The translations under genes were made by a program, and so were the position numbers. 64,000 nucleotides of DNA, from positions 101,516,266 through 101,580,265 of the forward strand of contig NC_134102.1 in NCBI RefSeq assembly GCF_000715075.1. The letters run 5' to 3'. Shown here piece after piece: positions 19,700 to 31,830 of the stretch. Under the pieces are notes generated by a model. The model was given only the letters and a program-made list of their open reading frames with translations, was not told the DNA's origin and did no database searches. Source of the DNA: Nicotiana tabacum (Eukaryota > Streptophyta > Magnoliopsida > Solanales > Solanaceae). How positions within the stretch are numbered: position 1 is the stretch's first letter; every line of letters begins with the position of its first letter.

Positions 19700-22318
19700 A
19701 TGTTCGCTCGACACTCACACTCGGAACTCGGCACTCGCACGCAGTAGGTACCTGCGCTCACTGGGTGTGTGTAGAGACTCCGGAGGGGCTTCTTCAGCCC
19801 AAGCGCTATAATCTGCACAGAAAACTCACGTGCTGCATGGACAACTCTCGTGCTATAGTATCAATATTTGTATCCGCACGGATAACTCACGTACTATAAT
19901 AAGCCAATCCGGCCTACTGCGGCGTGCAACCCGATCCCATAATAAATAAGTATATAAAGCCAATATGGCCTACTGCGGTGTGCTGCCCGATCCTATAATT
20001 ATCCTCACAATCAGGCCCACGGCCTCACTCAGTCATCAGTCTCTCCAGTCTCTCTCTCATGGGCTCACAATGTCATGAAAATAGCCCGAAAATGATGATA
20101 TGATGTATCAATAAATAATACCAGAGACTGAGATATGATATGTAATGAAATGAATATGACTGACTATAAATTTTCAATTTAAACCAAATAATTCACACCA
20201 ATATGACCTTTATGGGTCCCAATAATACTAGCACATAGTCTCAACATGATTTTTAATATGATTCTCATCTCAATTTCTTTAACACATAAAACTGCATGGA
20301 AAATGCCAAGATTATTTGACTACAAAATTCCACAGAATAATTATGTCACAATTTCTATGTGCACGCCCACACGCCCGTCACCTAGCATGTTCATCATCTC
20401 CAAACAATTCACATAATACGTATATTCAGGGTTCATACCCTTAACTCCAAGATTAGAAGAGTTACTTACTTCGAACAAGATGAATCCAATGTCGAGCAAG
20501 CTAAGCAATGCTCCAGAAATCCCATTCTGCACGTATCAACTTCTGAATGACTCGAATCTAGCCACAATTAATTCGATTAAGTGAATACCAATTATTGTAA
20601 TTAATTCCATAAGGAAATATTAATTTCCAATAAAAATTCAAAATTAACTCAAAAATCGCTCATGGAGCCCATGTCTCGGAACCCGACAAAAGTTACAAAA
20701 TCCGACAGCCCATCCAATTACAAGTTCAACCATACAAATCGTTTATAGAAAATCTAAATTGTTTGAACAAAAATTAAATAAACAACCTTTTACATGCTAA
20801 AGTCTTTAACAATCTAACATCAATCTTTAAATGATACCACATGTGCTATTCTGTTCATCAGTTTCCAAGAGAAATACTTTCCATGAAAACTTATCGTTAG
20901 TACTCAAATATCTATACTCTTGTCAATACGTAAGTTTTGATAAAAACTTATAATATTTACCTTGAATGTCATTTTGCCAACAAGATTTAAAATAAAATTT
21001 TATAAAACGGCATGACACTACATATGCAACATAATATTCTAGTACATGGAGACATCCGTACTTGTTTGTCCCCACAAGCATGAAAGCACATTTGCAAATA
21101 ACTTAAGTATTAACTCAAAACATGCTTTTAGAGAAAGTCCCTCAAGTAGAGTAAGTTTTAATCAACTTACCCTGCTTTCGCTTTATTAACATTCACAAGC
21201 TTTCAATCATCCTCCATCATTCCAATGTTGATTAAAATGCTCAACATCACCAACAAGTCGTTATCTACAATTAGATATACTAATTACATCAAAATATGAC
21301 CTAAGATATTGATCAATATCCATATATGGCTCATAAGATGGCTACAAGCCTCCAACAACCAAATTCGCCAAATAGTTTTATATGCTAGACTATTCAACTT
21401 CATTCTTATGTTTTAATACACATTCGAAGTCATTAATGATATTGCATCAATTGTCCATTGCCACCAAGTTACTATTCATCGCCTTCCATAATCAACACTT
21501 GCAAAATATACAATTTGGGTGATTAATTAGTTGATCACTTCCATCTTTTGCTAACAAATAAGTCCATAGGTTCATTGTATTCATAAATTTTATCGCCAAG
21601 ATTACCATTCATCTTCTCTTTTATTTCCTCAAAAGTATTATTCATGGCATGAACTAGAGTTTTATAATCCAATCTTTCAACCATTAAAACTTGTAACAAA
21701 TGCTTCAAATACTTCTAACTACTCATAATAAACGAGTTTGAAGCATTGAAATTACCTCTACTAGCTCAATCTTGAAAAATCACAACTTTGGTGATTTTAG
21801 TGTTCTTGATGATTTGATGATGAAATCTAGCATTTGGATGCAAGAATGATGTTAGAACTCATGTATATTGAGTAAGAATCTACCTAAAATATCATTAACA
21901 CTTACCTTAGTTGATTGGACTTGATTTCAGCTCAAAATCGCCCCTTCGCCTCAAGAATCCTAATCCCCAAATACTCAAAATACTCTCCTCCCCCGACCTT
22001 GTATTTATAGGCCCAGATTTTTGGGTTTCGAATGCGGCCTCGGATGCTTCGCATCCTCGGTTCACTCCTCTTTGAAGCTCAGATGCTGACCTGGATGCTA
22101 TGGCAGCACTTCACTGCTAGTCTTTCTTTCGGACGCGGCCCCGGATGCTTCGCATCCGTAGACTACTCTGCCAGCCTTTGGTAATTTGGTCATAACTTCT
22201 TGTAAGAATGTCCAAATGACAAACAGTTTAAAGAGTTAGACACCAGACTCGAAGATCTTTAATTTGATAGGTTTTCCATCACATAACGCCTTTTATATAA
22301 ACTTTCGACGAGTATATC

Positions 22319-22349
<31 letters not shown>

Positions 22350-22685
22350 GCTCGTCGAAAGTTTGGTCTTATGCGTGCTCATTTGGAACTTTAGTCTATC
22401 ATAAAACTTTCAACTTGACTTGGACTTAGGTCTATCCTTAGACCACACATCACTTATAATATGCCTCGTACACTTATTATCATATCCAATTGATATCCAT
22501 CATATTAATAGTCCTCGTCTGCACACAAAATAATATAATTAGCACACATCAACTTTCTTAATAGCGCTTAACTACATCGAAATTTTCCGAGGTGATACAT
22601 AAACTAAAACAATTAACTATTGATCACTAGAAGACAAGAATGGAGCAGCACTGAAATATCAATACGAGAAATAAGGGCCGTGACA
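19700..22685 (-). repeat. Diverged LTR related to the nested element
   Basis: 19730-20730 aligns with the nested-element LTR in the same order: GTACC-GCGCTCACTGGG, CTCACGTGCT words, CACGCCCACACGCCCGTCAC, then AGCCACAATTAATTCGATT. After about 20735 it diverges, and later regains the CCGAGGTGATACATAA-like word near 22590 and a terminus ending GCCGTGACA at 22685. The minus-strand TATA-like word near 22005 reads CCTATAAATACAAGG. The start on the plus side is truncated. It is an older relative, not a copy of the 1444 element. Confidence 0.7.
22299..22364. repeat. Hairpin: 14-bp arms around a TA microsatellite
   Basis: AAACTTTCGACGAG at 22299-22312 is the exact reverse complement of 22351-22364. 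Between them is a 38-bp loop made almost wholly of TA steps (22313-22350). TA runs can also self-pair, so the whole 66 bp could extrude as a cruciform. Confidence 0.9.
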
Positions 22686-22689
22686 TGAT

Positions 22690-23824
22690 ATGTGCAAGAT
22701 AGCTATTTGTGATCCAACTCTAGTTCAATTCACTCTAATGTTCTAATGATTCTCACGAATTCACTCGATGATTAGTTCAAACGTGTAGTCAAGACTCCTC
22801 TCTCGATTAAATCTTAACTTTACGAGGTGAATTAATATAAGCACCGTGAAAATATGCAAGCATGCGTTTATGGATTAGTGTTCCGGAAAAAGACTCTCGA
22901 ATACTCTCTTAACTTGATTTAATCAACAATTCAACAAGCTCTTTCGATTACTTAAGAGAATCACTGAAATAAACCAAATAAAATAATGCACGATAATGAC
23001 CACAATATTCCTCTTTCGATTAAATAAACTGGTGAATAAAGTTACAAACAATTCAAAACTCCATAAACGAATAAAGAACTAGAGTTAAAATCCTCAAATA
23101 GCAATCGAAACACCATATCCGTCAAACCCTAAGGGAAACTACTCCACAATCATGGAGCTAGTCATCACAAATATAATTAAAGAGTAAGAAAACATCAATC
23201 TAACATTACAATCCAAATTCCTGTATTGAATTGATGGAAAGAGGATGAAATCTTGTGTCTTGTAGCCTCCAATGCTCTCCAAAAGCTTCCAAGGTCAAAG
23301 TCCTTTAAAATTCTTGTTTTGATGTATTTATACCATGTAGGGGCCCGGACGAAACTATCCTTTCCAAGCCGAAGTGGAAAAATTTGGCGAGAAAATACAC
23401 TGTCGCGGCGCTCCAGACAGCGCACCATGCGCCGCATTAGTGGAAAAGTTCAGAGACCTATTTTATTACTATGCAGGAATTTTGCACTAGCCACCCGCGC
23501 CCCTCGGCGCATGGCGCGGCGCGGCACGGCACGGTAGTGCATTATTCTTAGAGTAATCTTTTTTTCTCACTTTTTGACATCCATACTTGGTCCTCCAGCC
23601 CCGAACGTGATCCCGACTTAATATATTGGACTTCTACTCGGACTTCAAAGCTCCAAATCATCCATTTTAGCTTCAAACTTGCTTCTTCACTCGAAATCAT
23701 ATCCTACACAACATAACACACACGTAATAAGTACACAGTACTAACAGTTAGGCTCAAATACAATAAAAGTATAGTAATTAGAGTGTAAAATATAGCTAAA
23801 ACACGAGTTCCTAGCCTACCATCA
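22690..23824 (-). repeat. Probable solo LTR, minus orientation
   Basis: Non-coding sequence whose minus strand starts TGATGGTAGGCTAGG at 23824. It carries a TATA-like GGTATAAATAC near 23325-23335 and a GC-rich patch at 23402-23535 full of GCGC/GGCGCG words. No target duplication was found and the left end is uncertain. The frames at 23195-23437 and 23253-23537 are opposite-strand shadows in the GC-rich patch. Confidence 0.4.
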
Positions 23825-23827
23825 GCC

Positions 23828-24600
23828 ACTTTCACAATTGGTCGTGACTGGTGAGAATATCTATTTCCTTTTGTATATACACTTTTCAGAAAGAATTGAG
23901 TAAAGGCATTGTCATCTATGAAGTGTGAATTATGATTTTATATTTTACAGACAAAATTATCATGGGCATAAAAGCGAAGCACATAATAGATCATGAAATA
24001 AGGATTTGTCAACGATAGGATAACTTGCCTTATTGAATTCTTTGGGACATTCAATGAAACCAAAGATGAAAAGGCGTCAGTTTTAATGTCTTTAATTTTT
24101 TTCGAACTGTTGCACCCATTGACAAACTGCTGCTAACAAAGCAGAAATATAAGAAATTTGAAAATTGAAAGAGCAACCAACACTGAGATTATTATGGACA
24201 ACGGTAATAGCCTTTTAGATGAACTTCGACAAAATCGCCTTCAACAATGACGATGTTACATCGGTCATTTTCATAATTGGTCGTGACTGGTAAGAATATC
24301 TATTTCCTTCTGTTTATACACTTTTCAGAAAGAATTGCATGAAAGACATTGTCGTCTATAAAGTGTGAATTATGATTTTATATTTTACAGGAAAAATTAT
24401 CCCGGAGCATAAAAGCGAAGCACATAGATTATGAAATATGGATTGAACACTGACAGGATAATTTGTCTTATTCAATTCTTTGGGACGTTTCATGAAACCA
24501 AAGATGAAAAAAGCGTCAGTTTTAATGCCTTTAATTTTTTCCGAACAGTTGCGCCCATTCACAAGTAGTAATTGTTGCTAACACATCAGAAATATAAGTG
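23828..24600 (+). repeat. Tandem duplicate of about 430-bp period
   Basis: 23829-24175 and 24263-24597 are alike throughout: TTGGTCGTGACTGGT, ACACTTTTCAGAAAGAATTG, AAGTGTGAATTATGATTTTA and AACCAAAGATGAAAA recur in order, with scattered substitutions and small indels. A word inside the first copy (23982-24045) reappears at the start of every 2.5-kb unit at 32884-43262. No coding function is seen. Confidence 0.8.
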
Positions 24601-25285
24601 TAACGACCCGACTTGTCGTTTTAAGAATTAACGCTCCGTTCAATAACTTAAGATCTCGAGCAGTTTCGTAATATGTATTATGACCCGCGTGTATGGTCAA
24701 GTTTGATTTTCGGAAGATTTAGGATTAAATTGAAAGAACAATTCCTATTTAGAAACTTAAATGGAAAGAGTTGACCGGAGAGTTAACTTTTGAGTAAACG
24801 ACCCCGGAATGAAATTTTTATGATGTCAATAGCTTTGTATGGTAAATGTCGGACTTAGGCGTATGTTCGGATTTGGATTTGGAAGTCCATAGGACAATTC
24901 GACGTATTTTGGCGAAAGTTGGAAAATGGAAGATTTTTGAAAAGTCTGACCGAAGGTTGAATTTTTAATAACGAGGTCGGATTTCGATTCCGGAAATTTG
25001 AATAGTTCCATTTCGTCATTTATGACTTGTGTGCAAAATTTTTCCGCATTGATTTGATACGTTTCGGCGCAAAATATAAAAGTTGGAAGAGTTTAAAACT
25101 CATAATTCGATTTGATGCGCGATTCGTAATTTCGGCATTGTTTTGACGTGGTTTAAAGCCTCGACTAAGTTTGTATTGTACTTTGGGACATGTTGGTATA
25201 TTTGGTTAAAGTCCCGAGCGCCTCCGGTGGATTTCGGAAGGTTAACAAATCAATTCAAACTTGAAGAAAAGCTACTTGGATTTCT

Positions 25286-25440
25286 GGGCAGCAGCATGAA
25301 CAGCGCAAAAGCGTGAACAGTGCCCGTAGAAGCGTGAACGGTACTCGCAGAAGCGGAGGCGGCGCATAAGCATGAAAATTGCTCGTAAAAGCGTGAACAG
25401 TATCCGCAGAAGCATGAACGGTGTTCGTAGAAGCGGAACT
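25286..25440 (+). repeat. 21-bp minisatellite in LTR
   Basis: About seven diverged units of AGCGTGAACAGTGCCCGTAGA, period 21 with some shorter units. Because 21 is a multiple of three, the array gives open frames on both strands. These are by-products. Confidence 0.85.
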
Positions 25441-26637
25441 GGGCAGAAACATAAGGACCAAAAATTAGTCACTTTGCCATTTCGTTTTGGAATTTTTGGA
25501 GCTCGGTTCTTGGGCGCTTTTGAGTATTTCTTTACGATTTCAACTCAAGTAAGTGTTCTATATCCTAAAGTGATTATATTTCATGAATCCATGATTATAT
25601 TCATCGTCTAATTCAGATTTAAATGGAGGAAAATGAAAATTTAAGACTTAGAGGTCGAGTTGTTATTGGAATTCGATAAAATTGGTATGGGTATTCGGAT
25701 TTCGCAAAAATTATGCCGGGTTCCGAGAGGCGGTCCCGGCGTTGATTTTTGTTGACTTTTTGAAATAAAATTTTAAGTCGACGTATTATTATCCGAAATT
25801 ATTTTCGATGAATTTTAATGAAGTTGTAGAATTAATTTGGATAAATTTGAGCTGTCCGGAAGTCAATTCAAGCAAGAAGGTGATTTTGAAAAATCGGCAT
25901 AACTTCAAAAAGGTAAGTATCTTGCTTAACCTCGAGTGGGGGAATTACCCTTAGGCATCGAGTCTTATGTGCCATTTGTGAAATGTGAAAAGCCATGTAC
26001 GCGAGGTGACGAGTACGTACTCGGGCTTATATGCGCAAATTTTATTGGGTTAAAGTCTTAGGCATTAATGTGTAGTAAATTGGATAATCGTTGGCATTTA
26101 TTAAACCATCTATTTGCCTTGCCTAAATCCTTGTTTGTTGAATTTGTTTTTATATGACAATTTGATGTGATTGTTATTTGAATATTTATGTTATTCAGTG
26201 AGTTTCTTGGTTTGATATTTCTTGGAATTTAATCTCGTTATGAATTTTTTCTCTGCAAATAATTAATTAAATGAGCTTAAGAAGAAGTGTTTATATAATT
26301 ATTGAGAATTTGAATTAATAAAGGCGTTGCCCTATGCTGAGGAATTTCTATCTATGTTGATTATTATTTTTGGGTCTTATACACATTGTGTGGAGCCTTC
26401 GGCTATTTATTTTTTGAAATTAATTGATTTGTTGTATTCTTTGGAATTGGTTGTGGCCATTGGGCAAATTGTGATATGAATTAATTTTGTTATGTTGCCG
26501 TGATAATTTTTCGTGTACATTGTTGTATTGTGTGAGTTGTTATTTTGAGGATATAAGGGTGACATTCCACTGTTGATATTATGTGGGTATAAGGGTAGCA
26601 TTTCACTGTTATTATGTGTGTTGGAATATTGTCTGGG

Positions 26638-26790
26638 CGGAGTGATAAGGGTGGCTATAGGAGAAATAATGGTGGCTATAAGAGCGATAAGGGTGGCTAT
26701 TGATATTGTTAGGGCGGAGGGATAATGGAGGTTATTATAGGAGTGATAAGGGTGGCTATAGGAGAGATAAGAGTGGCTATTGTGAGGGAT
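26638..26790 (+). repeat. GATAAGGGTGGCTAT minisatellite in LTR
   Basis: About six imperfect copies of a unit built on GTGATAAGGGTGGCTATAG, with variable spacing. A looser pair built on GGTATAAGGGT lies just before it. GATAAGGATGGCT words recur in the 3' LTR at 52170-52255, so the motif is typical of this LTR family. Confidence 0.7.
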
Positions 26791-27369
26791 GATATGTGAT
26801 GATGTGGAGTTATTGTGTTGGTGAATTTCATGTGATGTTGTGATTTTCCTTGTGTTTATTTTTATACCTTGTGCAATTTGTCTTGTTGTTGGCAAATTGA
26901 TAACAATATGATTTATGTTGAAATTGGGAGCCTGTGGTTATTACCAGGCGGATTATAAAATAAAATGTGGGCACGAGGTGCCGTGAGTAAATAATGATGA
27001 TATTGGCACGTGAATTGTCTGTGCAGTTGAGATATGAAACGCGGGCATGAAGTTCCAGGGAAAATATGATGGTTTTATTATTGGCACGTGAACTGTCCGT
27101 ACATATGTGATATAAAAAATGGGTACGAGGTGCCAGAGAAATATGATGATTTAATTATGGGTACGAAGTGCCGTAAAAATATGAAAGTGGACTGAGACCC
27201 GTGTTTACGAAAAAAATATGAAAAGGGCTGAGACCCGTATTTTTATGATTATGAAATGGGGTGTCACATGGTGACTTTTTATTGAAAGAATTATATTCAA
27301 AATATTTATTTGGAAGGAATTTTATTCAAAAAGTATTAATTCAAAGATATTTATTTGAAGAAATTATAT

Positions 27370-27541
27370 TTGGAAGAGATTTTTTAAAAGAATTATATTT
27401 GAAAGATACCTAGTTGAGGAAATTATGTTTGAAAGATATTTATGGAAAGAATTATATTTAAAAGATATTTATTTGAGGAAATTATATTTGAAAGAGAATT
27501 ATTTGGAAAAATTATATGTGAAAGATATTTATTTGAAGGAT
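27370..27541 (+). repeat. 30-bp minisatellite in LTR
   Basis: About five to six copies of a 29-30-bp unit starting TTATATTTGAAAGATATTTA. The clearest run is 27391-27541, and decayed copies extend back to about 27285. The period leaves a small frame open with a ten-residue repeat. Confidence 0.85.
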
Positions 27542-27607
27542 TTGATTTAATTGGGTGTACTTGTTTTTATTATTTGTTGAGCGATATTAATGGTGTTCTT
27601 GTTGCCC

Positions 27608-28119
27608 TATTTATCATTTCTGCATTAAGTAATCTTGACATGATATAAGAATGGTTATGCTTCTTTTTTCTGTGTTTATTAGTTTTTGAAGATTGAGAGT
27701 TGATCCATATGCACGGGTGATCTCCGACACTCCGTGAGACTTGTGTGTGGTTCGATTGTGATGTAGAGTAGATTTTCTTTTTCTTTTTCTTGTTTGTTTG
27801 TTTTTATGCTTTTGACACAGAGAATTGGTATTACAAGAACAAAGTCCAACCATTGGATATGTTATAGGTTCCAACTTGTGTTTTTTATATATATTTCGCC
27901 CGCAAAACACATACTATTAATTAGCTTAACATTGTTTCAAATATTTTATTTTCTTTATTGCATAGTCAAAAATGCAATGAGGCCTTTGATGTGGGAAATT
28001 TTACTAGTTACTAAATAATGCTAGACCAAATATTCCGACGTCTAGTTCTTTTACTTCTTCTAAAAGATCAATTGGTGAAGCATACCATAATAATTGGAAT
28101 ATACCCAACGAATACCAAC
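27608..28119. other. Unassigned leader of block A
   Basis: The first about 105 bp match the beginning of the 2.5-kb units (compare 33100-33190 and 43161-43262). The remainder, from GCACGGGTGATCTCC on, is of unknown origin and also occurs at 43263-43673. No gene seen. Confidence 0.6.
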
Positions 28120-30145
28120 TTTTATGTGAAAAATAGATTAGAATGTGAATTAGAGCTTTAAAACTTAACTGAGTTGACTTTAGTCAATATTTTGAGCAAA
28201 ATGACTCGGATCAGTGTTTTGACAGTTCTGGTAAGTCCGTATCGTGATTTGGGACTTGGACATATGCCCGAAATAAAATTCCGAGGTCCCAAGTCCGAGA
28301 TACGAGATTTTGATGAAAAATTAAAAGTTTAAGTTCAAATAGTGACCGGATGTCGAATTATGTGAAAACGACCCCGGAATAGAATTTTGATGATTCCAAC
28401 AGGTCCGTATGGTGATTTTGGACTTAGGAGCGTGATTGAAATTTTATTTGAAAGTTCGTAGTGAAATTAGGCTTGCAATGGCTAAAATAGAAATTTAAGT
28501 TTGGAAGTTTGACCAGGGAGTTGACTTTTTGATATNNNNNNNNNNNNNNNNNNNNNNNNNNNNNNNNNNNNNNNNNNNNNNNNNNNNNNNNNNNNNNNNN
28601 NNNNNNNNNNNNNNNNNNNNNNNNNNNNNNNNNNNNNNNNNNNNNNNNNNNNNNNNNNNNNNNNNNNNNNNNNNNNNNNNNNNNNNNNNNNNNNNNNNNN
28701 NNNNNNNNNNNNNNNNNNNNNNNNNNNNNNNNNNNCGTGGTCGGGATCCAGTTCTGAAAATTTTCACAGCTCTGTTATGTTATATTATGACTTGTGTACA
28801 AAATTTGAGGTCTGTCAAACTTGATTTGATAGGTTTCGACATCGAATGTAGAAGTTGAAAATTCTTGAGTTTCATTAAGCTTAAATTGGGGTGTGATTTG
28901 TGATTTTAGCGTTGTTTGATTTTATTTGAGGTTTCAAATAAGTTCGTATGATATTTTAGGACTTATTGGTGTATTTGGTTGAGGTTCCGAGGGCCTCGTG
29001 TGAGTTTCGGATGGTTAACGGATCAAAAGTGGGACTTAGCTGCTACAATTTTTCTGGTGGAAATGTTGTCAAAATCGGGCTCCCCTGTCAAAATCGGGCT
29101 CACTGACAAATTGGGTTCCCTTACAGATCCGTAAGTTATAAAAACAGGGGACTTCGTCCCATTTGCCATTTTTGACGAATTGGAGCTTGAGGAAAGGCAA
29201 TTTTGATATATTTTCAAGGAAAAATATTGGGGTAAGTGATTCTAACTCGGATTTGGTCAATATACACGAATATATCGTTGTTTTCACCATTTAATTAGTG
29301 TATTGAAATGGAAATTTGGAATTTTTTTAGAAATCTCATAAAAACGGATTTTTGGGATTTCGGTGTTGATTCGGAGTCGAATTTGAGTGAAACTGGTATG
29401 GTTGGACTCGTAATTAAATGGGTTGTTAGATTTTATAAGTTTCGTCGGATTCCGAGATGTGGGCCCCACGTGCGATTTTTGAGCTACTTTCGGATTTTAT
29501 TGAAAAATATAGTATTTTCTTATGAAATTGATTCCTATAATTTTTGTTGACTATATCAAATTAATTATGACTAGATAGAGTCGATCAAAGTCGGAAAATC
29601 GAGCAAAAAGCATACTACTTGGTTAAATTGGAGCAAGTCGAGGTAAGTGGCTTGTCTAACATTGTGTGGGAGAAATTTCTCCTAGGATTGGTATTGATGT
29701 GATTATTGAAATGTGTTAAAAGTCATGTACACGAGGTGGCGAGTGTGTACACAGGCTAAATGTGAAAGATTATATTTTTAAATTGTGTAGATCAGTGTTG
29801 CGCATTCATTAAATTATTTTATCTTGTTATATTCTTTATCATTGATCTAAAATATATACCTTAAATTTGTTTGACCTTTTCCTGCTAATTATTTTACCTG
29901 TTCAGTTGAAACTTGGTTTCTTTTATTCTGTGCATTATTTGAAGGTTGATTTTCTTTAAATTAAATATTATTAGTATGAAGTATTTGACATTTTTAAATT
30001 TGATATTGAAGTAACGTATTAAAGATTTTGAAATATTATTTTCCTGAATTATTTATTTCTGAATATTTTTGTAAGATTTTCGTACTCATTGTGATGGAGC
30101 CGTGAACTCTTTATTGTGGAAAAATATTATTGATGATTTATTTTG
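28120..30145 (+). repeat. Truncated 5' LTR, block A
   Basis: Matches the interior of the 50084-53040 LTR from about its base 125. It stops at GATTTATTTT, about 1 kb before the LTR end. It is joined directly to the gag leader word GGATCGGTACGGAGACGTC, which lies well after the LTR and PBS in the intact arrangement at 54548. LTR end and PBS are therefore deleted. Block B has the same junction. Confidence 0.85.
28536..28735. other. Assembly gap of exactly 200 N
   Basis: A run of 200 N. The flanks GATAT and CGTGG are directly joined in the duplicate at 44083-44092, and the equivalent join is continuous at 13432, 50618 and 53548. The gap may hold no missing sequence. The frames drawn through it are meaningless. 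Confidence 0.97.
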
Positions 30146-31830
30146 CGGATCGGTACGGAGACGTCTATACTTATTTTTTGAGAGGCTATGGAACTGTTAG
30201 GAAAAATTCACTTCTTTGATTCCTTATCGTGCGACAATGATTTAGCTTGAAACATATATATCTTATATTCTTTTGTATCCACTCGTGTATAACATTGCGC
30301 ACTCGGTATCAGTTGTGCGTCGACGGTTCGTGATGCCGCAGATGGACTACGAGGGAGCCAGAGATGCTCAAACATTGCCTCAACGTGTGGTTCCGACTGA
30401 AGATGCAGTCGTATTGAGAGATCACCTAGTGAATCATATGGGGGGTGCAACGGACGTTGGCGTCTGGTTGATTTATACGACCTGTGAAGATTATTATTGT
30501 GGATCATCGGACATTGTGACCTATGACTTCGCACCGAGTGGGGGAGTCCACTAACAATGGGTGGATTGCGGGGTCATGTGTTATATCAGTTTTGGCCTGA
30601 AATGTATATATGTGGTACTATAAGGTTCCCTAAAATTTACATATGTTTAAGGCCTGAGATTTTGTAGAGGATAAGGTTGGGACTTGCGGTATAGAAACAA
30701 CTCTAAAATTACATAAGGTCTACTCACCGTGGACGTTACGGTTGCGGATTTTGGGGTGCTTCGGATGAAGTACAGTTGTTGACGAGATTCTGAACTATGT
30801 AGTTCGTGCCAAGATTTGTCTATATGGAGCTCTACTTTTGTGATCGTTGTGTATAAATAGGGGTAAGAGTTACCCCAAAAAAGAATCGAAGAGTATGTTA
30901 AGAAGTGGGTCAGCTCAACAGTGTTGAGTCAGCATAACAAAAGAAGAAATTGGCCTTGGGAGAGATAATTCTCCACCGGTGTTTGTGGCAAGCCTATTTA
31001 GAGGGCAGACCAGCCAATGCAACACCGCCCATTAGGCTCAGTTCTCAGAAATACTTTTGAAAGAGTTTGTTTTCCGGACTCTCCGTAATGTGTGGCGCAT
31101 AGGGTTTGAACGGTTGCGTCAGGTCACCATGACTGTGACATAATATGCCATCAGGTTCAATAAGTTAGCGCATCATATTCCTACTTTGCTTCCTACAACC
31201 AGAGAGCGAGTCCACATACTCATTAGAGGACCCAATTATAATCGTAAAATTTTGTACGACTCGGGAGCTATAGGCTGATACTTCATTTCCACTAGTAGTA
31301 AAAATTGCCAAGATATTAGAACGTGTTCGGGGTGATGAAAAAAAGAAACTAAGGAGACCAAGACGTCTTGAGGTTCTGGGGATTCAGTGGATTCTACTCT
31401 GCAAGTATAAATCATTATGGCGGGAGCTCGGGCAGTCGGCTAGCCCGGTCCGCACATCGAATTACTCGGTGTGCTCCAGTAAGTTCGTTTAATGTACCAC
31501 CGATATGAGTTTCCTACAATGGTTATTCCAGTTATGTGGCACAGACTCAATATGAGCAGCCAAACCCGCAAAGGGGTTGTTATGAATACGTTGATACTAG
31601 GCACATCATGAAAATAAAAATTGTCCCAAACTTGGGAGAGACATATTTCATCAAAGCACTCAGGCTACGTGCCCCATTGCAGTTACTACACCACCCACAC
31701 AACTAGTTAGGGGTGGAGGACAGACGGGTAAAAGGCGTCCTAGAGGTGGAGACCCAGCTGTTGATATATTTGTTTTACGGTATGGCAGAGGTCGCTACAT
31801 CAGATGGTGTCATTACAAGTACGACCTCGA
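30146..31830 (+). pseudogene. gag, heavily decayed, block A
   Basis: Recognisable pieces are the gag leader (GGATCGGTACGGAGACGTC), a capsid piece near 31060-31250 reading FERLRQVTMTVT with a stop, then YAIRFNKLAHHIPTLLPTTR, a decayed zinc-knuckle region (RGCYEYVDTRHIMK near 31570, with Cys to Tyr) and the tail RGGGQTGKRRPRGGDP to DLDLI. A 93-codon frame at 30273-30554 is identical in block B but shows no recognisable domain. It is probably gag leader sequence preserved by recent duplication. Stops and frameshifts abound. Confidence 0.75.

Larger units (their letters stand above)
24601..27607 (+). repeat. Truncated gypsy-type LTR with minisatellites
   Basis: Starts TGTAACGACCCGACTTG. It shares the layout of the 50084-53040 LTR: GTTGAC and ACCCCGGAAT words, then GGACTTAGG, GACTTGTGTGCAAAATTT, and a GGTAAGT leader followed by ACGAGGTGACGAGT. 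It carries three minisatellites. It ends abruptly at 27607, where the duplicated block starts, so the 3' terminus is missing and no adjacent internal region is seen. The 162-codon minus frame at 26407-26895 is antisense to a minisatellite and is not a gene. Confidence 0.75.

Noticed and set aside
23253..23537. Arg-rich 94-codon frame
   Set aside because: It arises from the GC-rich GCGC patch of an LTR-like repeat and overlaps another frame on the opposite strand.
22690..23824. Target-site duplication for the LTR-like repeat
   Set aside because: No matching 4-6 bp words were found at the proposed ends, so the solo-LTR call is kept at low confidence.
26407..26895. 162-codon minus-strand frame, rich in Ser/His/Tyr
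   Set aside because: It is antisense to LTR sequence and the GATAAGGGTGGCTAT minisatellite. The low-complexity composition follows from the repeat and no domain is visible.
28495..28858. Frames running through the N gap
   Set aside because: They consist largely of unknown bases and lie inside an LTR. They have no biological meaning.
30273..30554. 93-codon frame conserved exactly at 45621-45902
   Set aside because: Conservation is explained by recent block duplication. It sits in the gag leader of a dead gypsy element and shows no recognisable domain.
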